In this document: one piece after another, positions 41,505 through 51,300 of the stretch
Layout: each line of letters starts with the position of its first letter
Position numbering within the stretch: position 1 is the stretch's first letter
NCBI GenBank assembly: GCA_031082205.1
Contig: JAVHLJ010000001.1
Coordinates: 1-64,000 of the forward strand
Length of the DNA: 64,000 nucleotides
Direction: 5' to 3'
Source: Elusimicrobiales bacterium
GTDB taxonomy: Bacteria > Elusimicrobiota > Elusimicrobia > Elusimicrobiales > UBA9959
The notes under the pieces: model-generated
What the model was told of the DNA's origin: nothing
Database searches by the model: none
The model's input: only the letters and a program-made list of their open reading frames with translations
Position numbers and translations under genes: made by a program

Positions 41505-42548
41505 TTAGATTATCAGCATCGCGTCGCCGTAAGAATAAAAACGGTACTTTTCCCTGACGGCCGCGGCGTAGGCCGCGTAGAGCTTTTCTTCCCCGGCGAA
41601 GGCGGCGGTCATGTAGAGCGGCGCCGAACCTGGCACGTGCAGGTTGGTGATGAAACCCGCGGCGGTCTTGAAGCGATGACCCGGATATATGAAAAGGGAG
41701 GCGTCGGCCTTGCCCGGGGACAGGCGGCCGTCCTCGGAGGCGAGCGTCTCGAGCGTGCGCATGGAGGATGTGCCCACCGCTATCACCCTGCCGCCGCCAG
41801 AGAGGCAGGCGTTCACCCGCTCCGCGGCCTCCGGGGCGACTTCGCAGGCTTCGGGAAGCATGATATGGTCTGCCGGGTTCTCCGTCCGGACTGGCCTGAA
41901 GGTGCCCCAGCCGACATGCAGAGTGACATAGGCGATATTCACTCCGGAGGCCTCTATCTTCGCCAGGAGTTCCGGGGTGAAATGGAAACCCGCGGTGGGG
42001 GCTGCTATGGACCCTTCCTCCGCGGCGTAGACGGTCTGGTAGAGGCTCTTGTCGTCCGGCCTCTCCTCGGGCAGGCCCCGGCGGCGGCGGGACTTTATGA
42101 TATACCCCGGCAGCGGGGCCTCGCCGTGCAGGTCCAGCCAGGCAGGGGTGAGAGGGACGGAGAAGCGCACCAGGAGCGAGGCGTCGTCCGCCAGGCCTTC
42201 TATCTCAGCCCCGGACCCGTCGGGCAGTTCGAGCGGCGTGCCGGGGGAGAGTTTCCGCCCCAGCGCCTTCCACCGCGTCAGGCTCTCGTCGACGGGGGCG
42301 ACCAGCAGGAGTTCGGCCTTTCCGCCCGTCAGTTTGCGGGCGGGGAGGCGGGCCTTGCGCACCGCGCTGCGGTTGAGGACCAGGCAGTCGCCCGGCTTCA
42401 GGAATGCCGGGAGGTCGCGGAAAACGGCGTGGTTCAAGGCCCCGGAATCGCGGTCGAGGCGCAACAGCCGCGACGAATCCCTCGGTTCGACCGGCCCGGG
42501 CGCGATAAGGGGTTCTATATCGAGATTTTCGAATATTTCAAGGCTCAT
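41505..42548 (-). CDS. queA: S-adenosylmethionine:tRNA ribosyltransferase-isomerase
   Basis: PAFLKPGDCLVLNRSAVRKARL; YQTVYAAEEGSIAAPTAGFHFTPELL; ITNLHVPGSAPLYMTAAFAG; YRFYSYGDAMLI. Confidence 0.96.
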   Translation of the reverse strand: MSLEIFENLDIEPLIAPGPVEPRDSSRLLRLDRDSGALNHAVFRDLPAFLKPGDCLVLNRSAVRKARLPARKLTGGKAELLLVAPVDESLTRWKALGRKLSPGTPLELPDGSGAEIEGLADDASLLVRFSVPLTPAWLDLHGEAPLPGYIIKSRRRRGLPEERPDDKSLYQTVYAAEEGSIAAPTAGFHFTPELLAKIEASGVNIAYVTLHVGWGTFRPVRTENPADHIMLPEACEVAPEAAERVNACLSGGGRVIAVGTSSMRTLETLASEDGRLSPGKADASLFIYPGHRFKTAAGFITNLHVPGSAPLYMTAAFAGEEKLYAAYAAAVREKYRFYSYGDAMLII

Positions 42549-43666
42549 TTGAGGACGGTTATGGACGCTCCGGGATAGTAGTGGCGGAGTATCCTCTTAT
42601 AATCGCGGCCGTTGTTGGCCATGGCCGCCGCGCCCGCCTGGCACATGCCGACGCCGTGCCCCCAGCCCCGGCCCTTGAACAGCCAGCCGCCGGAAGTCGG
42701 GGTCACGGAGGTGATAAGAGTGCTGCGGAAGTCTGAATTGCCGAAAGCCGTCCGGACCGCCTTGCCTTCGGCGTAATGCGTCTTCTTCTCGGTGTCGAAG
42801 GCCACGCGCAGCGCCCGGCCGGACCTGTCCTTCTTCGCGACCCGGACCTTCTTCAGGCTCAGGGACGTAGAGCCCTGCTTCTGTATGAAGGAGAGCAGGT
42901 CGCGCTCCGGGATATAGAGCTGCCAGGAGGAGTGCCGCGAAGACGAACAGAAGGGGTCTTTAACCCCGTAAAGGGGCTTGTAGACGTTCTCGCCCCAGGC
43001 CGCTGTGGAGCTGGCGGTGTGGCCGCCGCAGCAGGCGTGGAAATAGGCGGTCACGATCTTTCCCTTGTAGGTCAGCACCTGGCCGCGGGTCTTTTCTATC
43101 GCCGTCCTTATCCTGCCGTTGACGTTGTTGCGGCCGTTATAGACCTGGCTGTTCACGTCGGCGGTGACGTCGTAATCGCGCGAGGGGGAAAGCCTCTTCA
43201 TGGCGTAGCTGCGCGAGGCCACGGCCTGGGCCTTGAGCGCTTCCAGCGGCGAGCCGGGACTCATCTCCACGGGAAGCACTCCCTCCAGGTAATCCTCGAT
43301 GTCCAGGTGCTCTACGACGTTGAGCAGGCCTTCGGGCGTGGCCTTTACGGCGAGCCTGCCGCGGTAGAAGACGCCGTTTATCTTGACGCCCAGGTCGCCT
43401 TCCTTCGGGTCCAGGCTGATCTCCGGGCCCAGCGTCTCGCCGGCTACGCGGACCAGGCCGCCGACCGGGGTTATTTCGTACGGAGACTTCTGGACCAGCA
43501 GGTAGCGGCGCCCTGAGCGGACGTCGCGGACGAAGACCTCGCCGTCGGTGCGCAGGCGGAAACTCGGGGTCCCCAGGCGTATGCCCACGCGTATCTCGGC
43601 CGCCTCCGCCGCCCCGCAAAGCAGGAGGGCGGCAGCCAGCGCTGGTGCCAGGGTGTCGAGTCTCAT
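42545..43666 (-). CDS. SpoIID/LytB domain protein
   Basis: LDIEDYLEGVLPVEMSPGSPLEALKAQAVASRSYAMKRL; YFHACCGGHTASSTAAWG; GRGWGHGVGMCQAGAAAMANNGRDYKRILRHYYPGASI. Confidence 0.93.
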   Translation of the reverse strand: MRLDTLAPALAAALLLCGAAEAAEIRVGIRLGTPSFRLRTDGEVFVRDVRSGRRYLLVQKSPYEITPVGGLVRVAGETLGPEISLDPKEGDLGVKINGVFYRGRLAVKATPEGLLNVVEHLDIEDYLEGVLPVEMSPGSPLEALKAQAVASRSYAMKRLSPSRDYDVTADVNSQVYNGRNNVNGRIRTAIEKTRGQVLTYKGKIVTAYFHACCGGHTASSTAAWGENVYKPLYGVKDPFCSSSRHSSWQLYIPERDLLSFIQKQGSTSLSLKKVRVAKKDRSGRALRVAFDTEKKTHYAEGKAVRTAFGNSDFRSTLITSVTPTSGGWLFKGRGWGHGVGMCQAGAAAMANNGRDYKRILRHYYPGASITVLK

Positions 43667-43670
43667 CGTA

Positions 43671-44693
43671 CTAGAAGAGTTTGTCCGAAGGAGGATTGAG
43701 CCCCAGGTGCCTGTAGGCGTTCTGCGTCAGCACCCGGCCCCGGGCCGTGCGCTGCAGGAACCCGGCCTGTATCAGGAAGGGCTCGATGACGTCGGTAAGG
43801 GTGTCGGCCTCTTCCGAAAGCGCCACGGCGAGATTGTCTATGCCCACCGGTCCGCCCGAGAAATTGTCCGCGATGACCGACAGGAGGCGGCGGTCCAGGG
43901 CGTCGAGACCCTGGGCGTCTATCTCCATAGCCTCCATCGCCCGCGCCGTTATGGACGGGTCGATCACCCCGGTGCCTTTCACCTGCGCGTAATCGCGCGC
44001 GCGGCGCAGCAGGCGGTTGGCTATGCGCGGCGTGCCGCGCGAGCGCGAAGCTATCTCGGCTATTCCCTCGGCCGTGGCCTTGACCCCGAGGATGTCGGCC
44101 GAGCGGGCGATTATCTTCTGCAGTTCCGCGGGGCCGTAGAAGCCCAGGTTGAAGACTATGCCGAAGCGGTCGCGCAGCGGGCCCGTCAGCAGGCCGCTGC
44201 GGGTGGTGGCGCCGACGAGGGTGACGCGGGGGGTGGTAATCTTGAGCGTGGTCGCGCCGGGCCCCTTGCCGGTATTTATGAAAAAAAGAAAATCCTCCAT
44301 GACGGGGTAGAGGGATTCCTCCACCGCGGCGTTTAGGCGGTGTATCTCGTCGATGAAAAGGATGTCGCCGTCGGCCAGTTCCGTGGTCAGCATGGCGGCG
44401 AGGTCGCCCGGGCGCGAGAGAACGGGACCGGAGGTGACCTTTATGTTGACTCCCATTTCGCGGGCGAGTATATGCGCCAGCGTGGTCTTGCCCAGGCCAG
44501 GGGGGGAATAGAAAAGGCAGTGGTCGAGGGATTCCTTTCTCTTGCGGGCCGCCTCGATGAATACGCCCAGGTTCTCCTTGACCTTATCCTGGCCGACGAA
44601 TTCCCGCAGGGTGGTGGGGCGCAGCGCCGCGTCGCTGCGCAGTTCCTCGCGGTCGGGCTTGGCCGAAAAAACGGTCTCTTTTTTTGAGGTCAT
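43671..44693 (-). CDS. ruvB: Holliday junction DNA helicase RuvB
   Basis: [54 protein letters not shown]. Confidence 0.98.
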   Translation of the reverse strand: MTSKKETVFSAKPDREELRSDAALRPTTLREFVGQDKVKENLGVFIEAARKRKESLDHCLFYSPPGLGKTTLAHILAREMGVNIKVTSGPVLSRPGDLAAMLTTELADGDILFIDEIHRLNAAVEESLYPVMEDFLFFINTGKGPGATTLKITTPRVTLVGATTRSGLLTGPLRDRFGIVFNLGFYGPAELQKIIARSADILGVKATAEGIAEIASRSRGTPRIANRLLRRARDYAQVKGTGVIDPSITARAMEAMEIDAQGLDALDRRLLSVIADNFSGGPVGIDNLAVALSEEADTLTDVIEPFLIQAGFLQRTARGRVLTQNAYRHLGLNPPSDKLF

Positions 44694-45289
44694 AATCCGC
44701 CCGAAAGCTTCCTAAGCGCCTTGCGCACCATCTCTTCCGCGGAGGCGGCGCCGCCTTCCCTGCGCACTTCGTCGAGCGCGGAGCGGACCTCGGAAGACTT
44801 GAAGCCGAGCCCGGCCAGGGCTCCGGCCGCCCGGGAGTAGGTCTCGCCTTCGGGGCCCTTCGCCTCCGCGGGGGGGACCGCCGGCAGCTTGTGCTTGAGG
44901 GCGTCGACTATTTTTTCCGCCGTTTTCGCCGTGAAGCCGAACATGCCGGTAAGCAGCTTGATGTCCTTGGCCGCGGCCGCGGCCCTGAATTCGGGGAGCG
45001 ATCGCACGGCCTTGCCCAGGTACTCCAGCGCCTTCTTGGCGCCGGTATTGGGCACGGCCTCGCGGAAGAGTTCGAAGAGTTCCTTGCGCTCGGCGGAAAG
45101 AAAGCCGTAAAGGACGGGGCCGCCGTACATGGAAGCGGACTCCGAGACCGGCAGGAACACCTCCTGTCCTTCCGAGAGGGAGGCCAGGTCGGGTCCGCAG
45201 AGGAATACCTCGTAGCCGACGCCGCCGGCCTCGATCACGGCGCTCTCGCCGCCCACGGACTGGACGGCGCCCCTGAGGCTGGCTATCAC
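44690..45289 (-). CDS. ruvA: Holliday junction DNA helicase RuvA
   Basis: [35 protein letters not shown]-terminal UBA-like [22 protein letters not shown] start within GTGA overlap, GGAGG RBS. Confidence 0.92.
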   Translation of the reverse strand: MIASLRGAVQSVGGESAVIEAGGVGYEVFLCGPDLASLSEGQEVFLPVSESASMYGGPVLYGFLSAERKELFELFREAVPNTGAKKALEYLGKAVRSLPEFRAAAAAKDIKLLTGMFGFTAKTAEKIVDALKHKLPAVPPAEAKGPEGETYSRAAGALAGLGFKSSEVRSALDEVRREGGAASAEEMVRKALRKLSGGL

Positions 45290-45792
45290 TTGCGCCTCCC
45301 GGCCGCCGCGAGGCGCTCGAACGGGGCCCGGCGCGCGTGATAAAGGGCTATGGCCGCGGCGTCGGAGACGTCGTCCGGCTCCAGCGGTTTTTCCAGTTTC
45401 AGGATGAGCTGGACCATGCGCTGCATCTGCGGCTTGGCGGCCGAGCCGCTGCCGGTGAGGTTCTGCTTTATGGAGCGGGGGTTGTAGCCCGTCGGGGGGA
45501 CGCCGGCGCGGGCGCAGGCCAGCAGTATGACGCCGCGCGCGTGAACGGTCTCGGACTGGGTCTTCGCCCGCTTGGTGAAGAAGACCTCCTCGATGGCGCA
45601 TTCGTCGGGCCGCTCCCCGGCCAGCAGCTCGGTGAAGGAATCGTAAAGGTCCGAGAGGCGGGCGTGCAGCGGCTCGTCCGCCGCGGTGTGGAACAGGCCG
45701 GCCCGGAGAAGCCGCCCCGGGCCGGTGCCGCTCCGCTCGAGCAGCGCCCAGCCGGTACGGTCCAGCCCCGGGTCTATGCCTAGTATCTTCAC
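45286..45792 (-). CDS. ruvC: Holliday junction resolvase RuvC
   Basis: MKILGIDPGLDRTGWALLE; CAIEEVFFTKRAKTQSETVHARGVILLA; DDVSDAAAIALYH. Confidence 0.96.
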   Translation of the reverse strand: MKILGIDPGLDRTGWALLERSGTGPGRLLRAGLFHTAADEPLHARLSDLYDSFTELLAGERPDECAIEEVFFTKRAKTQSETVHARGVILLACARAGVPPTGYNPRSIKQNLTGSGSAAKPQMQRMVQLILKLEKPLEPDDVSDAAAIALYHARRAPFERLAAAGRRK

Positions 45793-46535
45793 TGGTCCAG
45801 CTTGGCGAGTATCTCGTCGGGGATATTGAAGTTGGAGTAGACTTTCTTGACGTCCTCGTGGTCCTCGAGGGCGTTCATCAGGTCGACGACCTGCTTGGCT
45901 TTCTCCTCGGGCACGTCCACCTCGTTCTTGGGGATCATGGTGATCTCGGCGGAGGCGACGGTCATGCCCTTCGCGGTCAGGGCGTTCTTGACCTTGTCGA
46001 GGTCCTGCGGGGCCGTCAGTATCTCGTAATTGTCGCCCTCGGAGTTCTTGACGTCGTCGGCCCCGGCCTCTATGGCCGCTTCCATCAGCGCGTCCTCCTG
46101 CAGGCCGGCCTTGGGGACGGTCATGAAACCTTTGTTGTCGAACATCCAGGCGACGCTGCCGCCCAGGTTGCCGCCGTAGTCCTCGACGATCTTGCGTATC
46201 TCGCTGAAAGCGCGGTTCTTATTGTCGGTGGTGGCCTCGATCATGAGCGCTATCTGGGCCGGGCCGTAGCCCTCGTACATGACGTCCTCGTACATGGCGC
46301 CGGGCAGCTGGCCGGTGCCCTTCATGACCGCGCGCTTGACGTTGTCGAGGGGCATGTTGGCGCCCTTGGCGTCGTCCATCGCCTTGCGCAGGCGGGGGTT
46401 ATGGGCCGGGTCGCCGCCGCTCAGGCGCGCGGCGATGGTTATTTCCTTGATGATCTTGGTGAAGACCTTGCCCTTTTTGGCGTCGGTGATGGCCTTCTTG
46501 TGCTTTATGCCCGCCCAGTGGGAATGTCCGCCCAT
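45789..46535 (-). CDS. yebC: YebC/PmpR family transcriptional/translation regulator
   Basis: GGHSHWAGIKHKKAITDAKKGKVFTKIIKEITIAARLSGGDPAHNPRLRKAMDDAKGANMPLDNVKRAV. Confidence 0.96.
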   Translation of the reverse strand: MGGHSHWAGIKHKKAITDAKKGKVFTKIIKEITIAARLSGGDPAHNPRLRKAMDDAKGANMPLDNVKRAVMKGTGQLPGAMYEDVMYEGYGPAQIALMIEATTDNKNRAFSEIRKIVEDYGGNLGGSVAWMFDNKGFMTVPKAGLQEDALMEAAIEAGADDVKNSEGDNYEILTAPQDLDKVKNALTAKGMTVASAEITMIPKNEVDVPEEKAKQVVDLMNALEDHEDVKKVYSNFNIPDEILAKLDQ

Positions 46536-46596
46536 GGTGAAACTCCTTGAAAGTCGCGTTCTATGCCCGGGATTAGTGCCCGGTAAAAATAAATTC

Positions 46597-46602
46597 TATA
46601 AT
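46597..46602 (+). promoter_or_regulatory. Putative -10 box (TATAAT) for tRNA-Arg
   Basis: TATAAT 26 nt upstream of tRNA 5' end in an AT-rich island; no convincing -35. Confidence 0.4.
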
Positions 46603-46627
46603 AATAAGGATAATTCAGGCAACCGCA

Positions 46628-46701
46628 GCCCCCTTAGCTCAACCGGATAGAGCATCTGCCTTCGGAGCAGAGGGTTGGAGGTTCAAATCCTCCAGGGGGC
46701 A
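46628..46701 (+). tRNA. tRNA-Arg (anticodon TCG)
   Basis: Cloverleaf GCCCCCT...TCTGC-CTTCGGA-GCAGA...GGAGGTTCAAATCCTCC-AGGGGGC-A; CCA not encoded. Confidence 0.95.
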
Positions 46702-46704
46702 CGG
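46684..46704 (+). repeat. Direct repeat copy 1 (tRNA 3' end), CAAATCCTCCAGGGGGCACGG
   Basis: Exact 21-nt match to 46938-46958. Confidence 0.95.
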
Positions 46705-46720
46705 TTTCCGTGCACGCTGA

Positions 46721-46947
46721 GCGGACCAATAGTTTGGTCCGCGGGAGGATTTGAAAGGCGGACGCGCGAGGCGACCACGCCGCAGCGCGGAGCCGGGGCC
46801 GAGGGTCCCGAGGAGCGGCGGCGACGAGGTGAGGACCTGCGGCGCAGGTCCGCAAGGCCGGAGGCGCTTTTTCAGCGAAAAGCGCCGAGGCGTGGCCGAA
46901 GAAAGCCGCTATGCGGCTTATCGGAGGCACCCGTGGCCAAATCCTCC
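46721..46947. other. tRNA-linked structured intergenic element A (hairpin plus inverted-repeat-bounded multibranched region)
   Basis: Hairpin 46721-46742; outer arms GGAGGATTTG 46744-46753 / CAAATCCTCC 46938-46947; inner CCACGCC 46775-46781 / GGCGTGG 46889-46895; hairpins 46833-46851, 46863-46886, 46903-46919. Confidence 0.75.
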
Positions 46948-46958
46948 AGGGGGCACGG
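46938..46958 (+). repeat. Direct repeat copy 2 of the tRNA 3' end
   Basis: CAAATCCTCCAGGGGGCACGG, exact match, 254 bp downstream of copy 1. Confidence 0.95.
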
Positions 46959-46962
46959 GTTG

Positions 46963-47171
46963 CAGGTTTCCCCCGGGGACACGCGCCCGTCACGGTTCGC
47001 TTTTTCCGGGATGCACCTTCGCTCCGTTCGGCCGGGCACGAACTCGGCCCGGGCGCACGGCGCCTCGGGCCTCAGACATTCATGCCCGTCCGGCAATGCC
47101 GGTGCCCTCACTGCGTTCGGGGAAAAAGTTCTTCATGTTCCTCGCCGCGTGTCCCCGGGAGAAACCGCCTG
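46963..47171. repeat. Inverted-repeat-bounded intergenic element B
   Basis: CAGGTTTCCCCCGGGGACACGCG (46963-46985) vs CGCGTGTCCCCGGGAGAAACCGCCTG (47146-47171); 14-bp perfect core CCCGGGGACACGCG. Confidence 0.75.
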
Positions 47172-47238
47172 TCGTTCGGGCGGGAGCGGAGCGAAAAAAC
47201 GTAACAATTCGTAAACAATAATGAAAAGGGCGGTTTCT

Positions 47239-47244
47239 TATAAT
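47239..47244 (+). promoter_or_regulatory. TATAAT -10 box 6 nt before the preferred ATG (47251) of the HEAT-repeat gene
   Basis: TTCTTATAATATTCCC|ATG. Confidence 0.4.
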
Positions 47245-47250
47245 ATTCCC

Positions 47251-48345
47251 ATGAACGCGCAGTTGGTCACGGCGCTCTGCCTTTTTTTGACTTCTCCCGC
47301 GGCCGCGGAGGACGGCAAGTCCCTCGGCCGCAGGGCCCTGGAGACCGTGGTCGCCCATCTGAACGACGCCGACTCCGAGGTCAGGGAGCGGGCCATACGC
47401 GTCATGGGGGAGACCGGCAACAGGGGAGCCGCCGCCACCCTGCGCAAATCGCTGGCCGACCCGGACAAGCATGTCCGCATAGCGGCCGCCGAGGCGCTCT
47501 GGAAGATCGGGGACGCGTCCGGCCTCAAGACCGTCACCGCCATAATAAACGACAAGCCGGCCCAGGGCCCGATCGCCAATTCTCCGCTCGTGGAGCTGAA
47601 GGTCATATCCCAGAACAACATACGCGCCCGCGCGGTGCAGGCCCTGGCCTCGATGCGCGGGAAAAAGGCGGAGCAGGAACTTTTCGCCCTGCGCAACGAT
47701 AATTTCGGCAAGATACGCGACGCCGCGGCGCTGCAGCTGGCGCGCCTGGGCCACGGTGAAGAGCTGGAGCAGTTCATAGCCGCGCTGGCCAGCCCCGACG
47801 AGGCGATACGCCACGAGGGGGCCTCCGCCCTGGCCTCGATCTGTTCGCGGAACGCCGTCGCGCCCCTGCGCGACCTCCTGGCCGGGGAAGCCTCGGTTCG
47901 GGTAAAGATGGCCGCGCTGGAGGCGCTGGCCTGCTCTCCAGGCAGGGATTCCGCCCTGGCCGAGATCCTGTCCCTCTCCTCCGACAAGAACCCGAGCGTC
48001 AGCGTGAAGGCGCTGGCCGCCCTGGGGGGAATAAAGAACGCCAAGGCTTTCGAGAAACTTTCCGCCGTCGTGGAGGATACGGAAAGCGATCTCATATTGA
48101 AACTGGCCGCCTCGGGCGCGCTGGCTCAGGCTGGACGCAGGCCTCCCGCCGCCCTCATCAGGCGGGCCGCCGATTCCAACAGCTTGGAGGCCAGGCGGGC
48201 GGGGCTCGAACTCCTGCCTCACCTTACGGACGAAGAGGCCTCTCCATACCTTGAAAATCTCCTTTCGGACCCCGATCTTAACATAAGGCTTGAGGCGGCC
48301 CTGCACTCTCTCAAACGTTTCGCCGCCCCGGAGAGGAAAAAGTGA
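47251..48345 (+). CDS. Secreted HEAT-repeat protein
   Basis: Signal peptide MNAQLVTALCLFLTSPAAAED; repeats such as HLNDADSEVRERAIRVMGETGNRGAAATLRKSLADPDKHVRIAAAEALWKIGD. Track ORF starts at 47221. Confidence 0.82.
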   Translation: MNAQLVTALCLFLTSPAAAEDGKSLGRRALETVVAHLNDADSEVRERAIRVMGETGNRGAAATLRKSLADPDKHVRIAAAEALWKIGDASGLKTVTAIINDKPAQGPIANSPLVELKVISQNNIRARAVQALASMRGKKAEQELFALRNDNFGKIRDAAALQLARLGHGEELEQFIAALASPDEAIRHEGASALASICSRNAVAPLRDLLAGEASVRVKMAALEALACSPGRDSALAEILSLSSDKNPSVSVKALAALGGIKNAKAFEKLSAVVEDTESDLILKLAASGALAQAGRRPPAALIRRAADSNSLEARRAGLELLPHLTDEEASPYLENLLSDPDLNIRLEAALHSLKRFAAPERKK

Positions 48346-51300
48346 CGCGCTCTTTCCTTATATCTATGCTCATGCTGCCGGCCCTCTCCGGCGCGCTTTT
48401 CGCCGGCCCGGGGCAACACGGCCGGTCGGCACGGCTGAGCCCGCTGGCGGACTCGCTCCGCCCGGCCAAAGCCGTTCCTTCATCGGCCAGGATAAAGCAG
48501 GTCAGGGATTTCAGCGATAAGAGCCGCAAGCCCTGGCGCGTGCGCTTCAGCCCCCGCACCGCCCTCCCGGAATCGATAGTCGAGGGCGAGAGCCGCGCTT
48601 ACGGCCCCGGAGCCGAGGCCGCCGCGGCCGCCTTCCTGGACGAGAACCGCGAGATGCTCTCGGTGGACCGTTCGGAACTGCGCCTGGCCCATTCCAGGAC
48701 CTACGCCGGCATCACCCACCTGCAGTACGAACAGGTGCACAAGGGCCTGCCGGTGGAGTTCGCCTATGTCCGGGTTCACCTTACCGCCGACGGGCGGGTC
48801 ACGGGTTACCAGGCCAAGTACGAGCCCGCCATAAACATATCCCTCTCTCCCTCCTTGAGCGCCGAAGCCGCCAAGTCCGCCGTCCTGTCCGACCTGGGCT
48901 ATCCCGCCCGCTCCGAGGCTAAACTGGTCATTTTCCCCGACGAGTTCAACGGGGGGCTTAAACTGGCCTGGAAGATCCGCGCCCGCGGCGGCGCCCTCGG
49001 GTCAGGCATCTGGATCTATTATGTGGACGCGCATGACGGCTCGGTCCTCTTCAGGTACGACGACCTGCGCAGGGCCGCCTGCACCGGCTCGCATGACACC
49101 ACCGGAACAGTGAGAGGGCTGGTATTTCCCGTATCGCCGTACCCCACCTCGACCCTCGGCTGGCAGCAGACCAGCACCCTGACCATACGCAGCCAGTACG
49201 TCTGGGTGAAGAACTATTCTTCGGCCGCCGTTACCGACACCAACGGGATCTATTGCGCGGGCGACAGCCCGACGGCCGGGCTGGGCGAGGGAAAGGTCTT
49301 CGCCGGGCTCAAGGGACCCTATTTCTCGGTCTCCAATTTCCGGGGGCCCGGCGGCCATTTCGACAACGGTTCCGGCGTATGGATGACCAAGGCGGCTTCC
49401 GTCGTCTCGCAGCCGGCCTACGCCCCGGACGCGGCCTACGAATACGACCTTACCGTCAACGATTCCGACTGGAACACGACGTATCCTTCGGGCTCCTTCG
49501 CCAAGGTAGTGCCCCGCTTCAACACTTTCAGCGTCGGCTCCATGGACGAGGACGGCGTAGTCCTTGACGCCGACCACGTGGTGGTGGTCAACGGCGCCGG
49601 CCACGTCAAGCCGGGCGCCAGGGCCGGCTCTTACAGGGGCACGCGCACCTCGCCCTTCTACGGCGCGGCCGTGGAAAGCCCCTCTTACAAGGTCCGCCTG
49701 GTCTCCGACGAGGCGGGCAACTCCGGCTCTTTCACCGTCACCCAGTCCAGCTACCTGGTGCTTACCAACAACGTCTCCGTACCCAACAACGCCACGGGCT
49801 CTTTCATCTGGAACCATTCCAGGTTCATGGACGGCAGGCTGGACGAGGTCAACGCCTTCTACCATCTCAACGCCATACGCGATTTCTTCACGCCGGTCAA
49901 TAAGGACCCCTCCGCCCCCTCCGGCCAGACCCCCGCCGACCTGGACAGGCCGGTCGAAGTGATGGTGCGGGCCCACGGCCGGGCGGACCAGCTCAATACT
50001 TTGGGCGGCATGCTCAACGCTTTCTACGACCTCGAAAGCGACCATATCTACTTCGGCGACGGGCCGGTCTGCCAGGGGTCCAGCTGCCCCGCCCCCTACA
50101 GCTCGTTCGCGCTGGACGGCACGGTGGTGCGCCACGAATACATCCACCTGGTCATCAACCGCATATACCCGATAATAAATTTCGGCGAATTCGGCGCCAT
50201 CTCGGAGGCCATGGCCGATTACTTCGCCATCTCCTCCTTCATAGGGGAAGGACAGAACGTCCCCGTCACGGGCCTCTATATCGACGAGGGGGAGGCGGCC
50301 TCCCGCGACCTCTCCGGCACCGCCACCAAGACGGACGGCACCCTGATAAACGGCGTGAAGGTCATGCCGACGCATTGGCACGGCGAGATACACGACGACA
50401 GCCTCTTCCTCTCCCAGGCGCTCTACAAACTGCGCAACGGCACGGCGTCCCAGACGCTGGGCGTTTTCAACGCCAGCCCGGCTGCCTTCGCCGGCCTGCC
50501 ACGGGCCGACGTCTTCGCCTTCGCGGCGCTATTCTATTTTCCCGACAATTTCGCCAATTTCTACGAGGCTTTCGTCGACGCCTGCCGTCAGATAGACGGG
50601 GCGGACTGCAACGCCGATACCATCTCCCGCATCAGCACCGCCTTCAACGACCACGGGATAGCCCCGAGCTATTACGACACCGGCGACTTCTACGAGACCA
50701 ACAACAACGCCTCCGAACTCTGCCGGAACAACAACGGCCCCCAGTGCGCCACCGACATAAGCACGATGACCTCGGTCTCGGCCTCGATATACCCGCAGGC
50801 CGACGTTGATTATTACGGCTTCGTCGCCCCGGCCGGCTCCATAAGGGCCGCGCTCACGCTGCCCGCCGGCAGCGAGTCCAACACCTACCACGCCTATTCG
50901 TTATACCTGCTGGACGCGGACCGCAACCTGCTGGCGACCGGCGACCCGGTCATCTTCAAGGGCGACACCACCTACTGGGGCTTCTGTCCCTCGGCCGGGA
51001 CTCCGGAGTGCCTTACCCTCTCCCCGACCGTGGGCCTCGAATATTCCGCCCCGATACCGGGCAGGTACTACATCATGGTAGCGGCCGGACCCACGGTATA
51101 TTACGGCAACGGCGGCGGCAACAGCCCCTCGCATTACAGGCTGTCGGTGGACGCTTCGCCGAGGGGGTCCGCGACGGCCGGCATATTCTCGCCGTCCTAC
51201 GACAGGGACGAGATAAACTTCGCGGTACCGTACACCACTTTCGAGATGAACGTGCATCCGTCGTCGGATACGACCAGCGCCGAACTGGAGTACCAGTACG

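Noticed and set aside
46634-47221. ORFs overlapping the tRNA and its downstream region (e.g. GFEPPTLCSEGRCSIRLS, MEVQILQGARFPCTLSG)
   Set aside because: Spurious translations of the tRNA and structured repeats; such tRNA-derived ORFs are a common annotation artefact.
47080-48306. 408-aa minus-strand ORF opposite the HEAT-repeat gene
   Set aside because: Shadow ORF; HEAT repeats and signal peptide on the plus strand are convincing.
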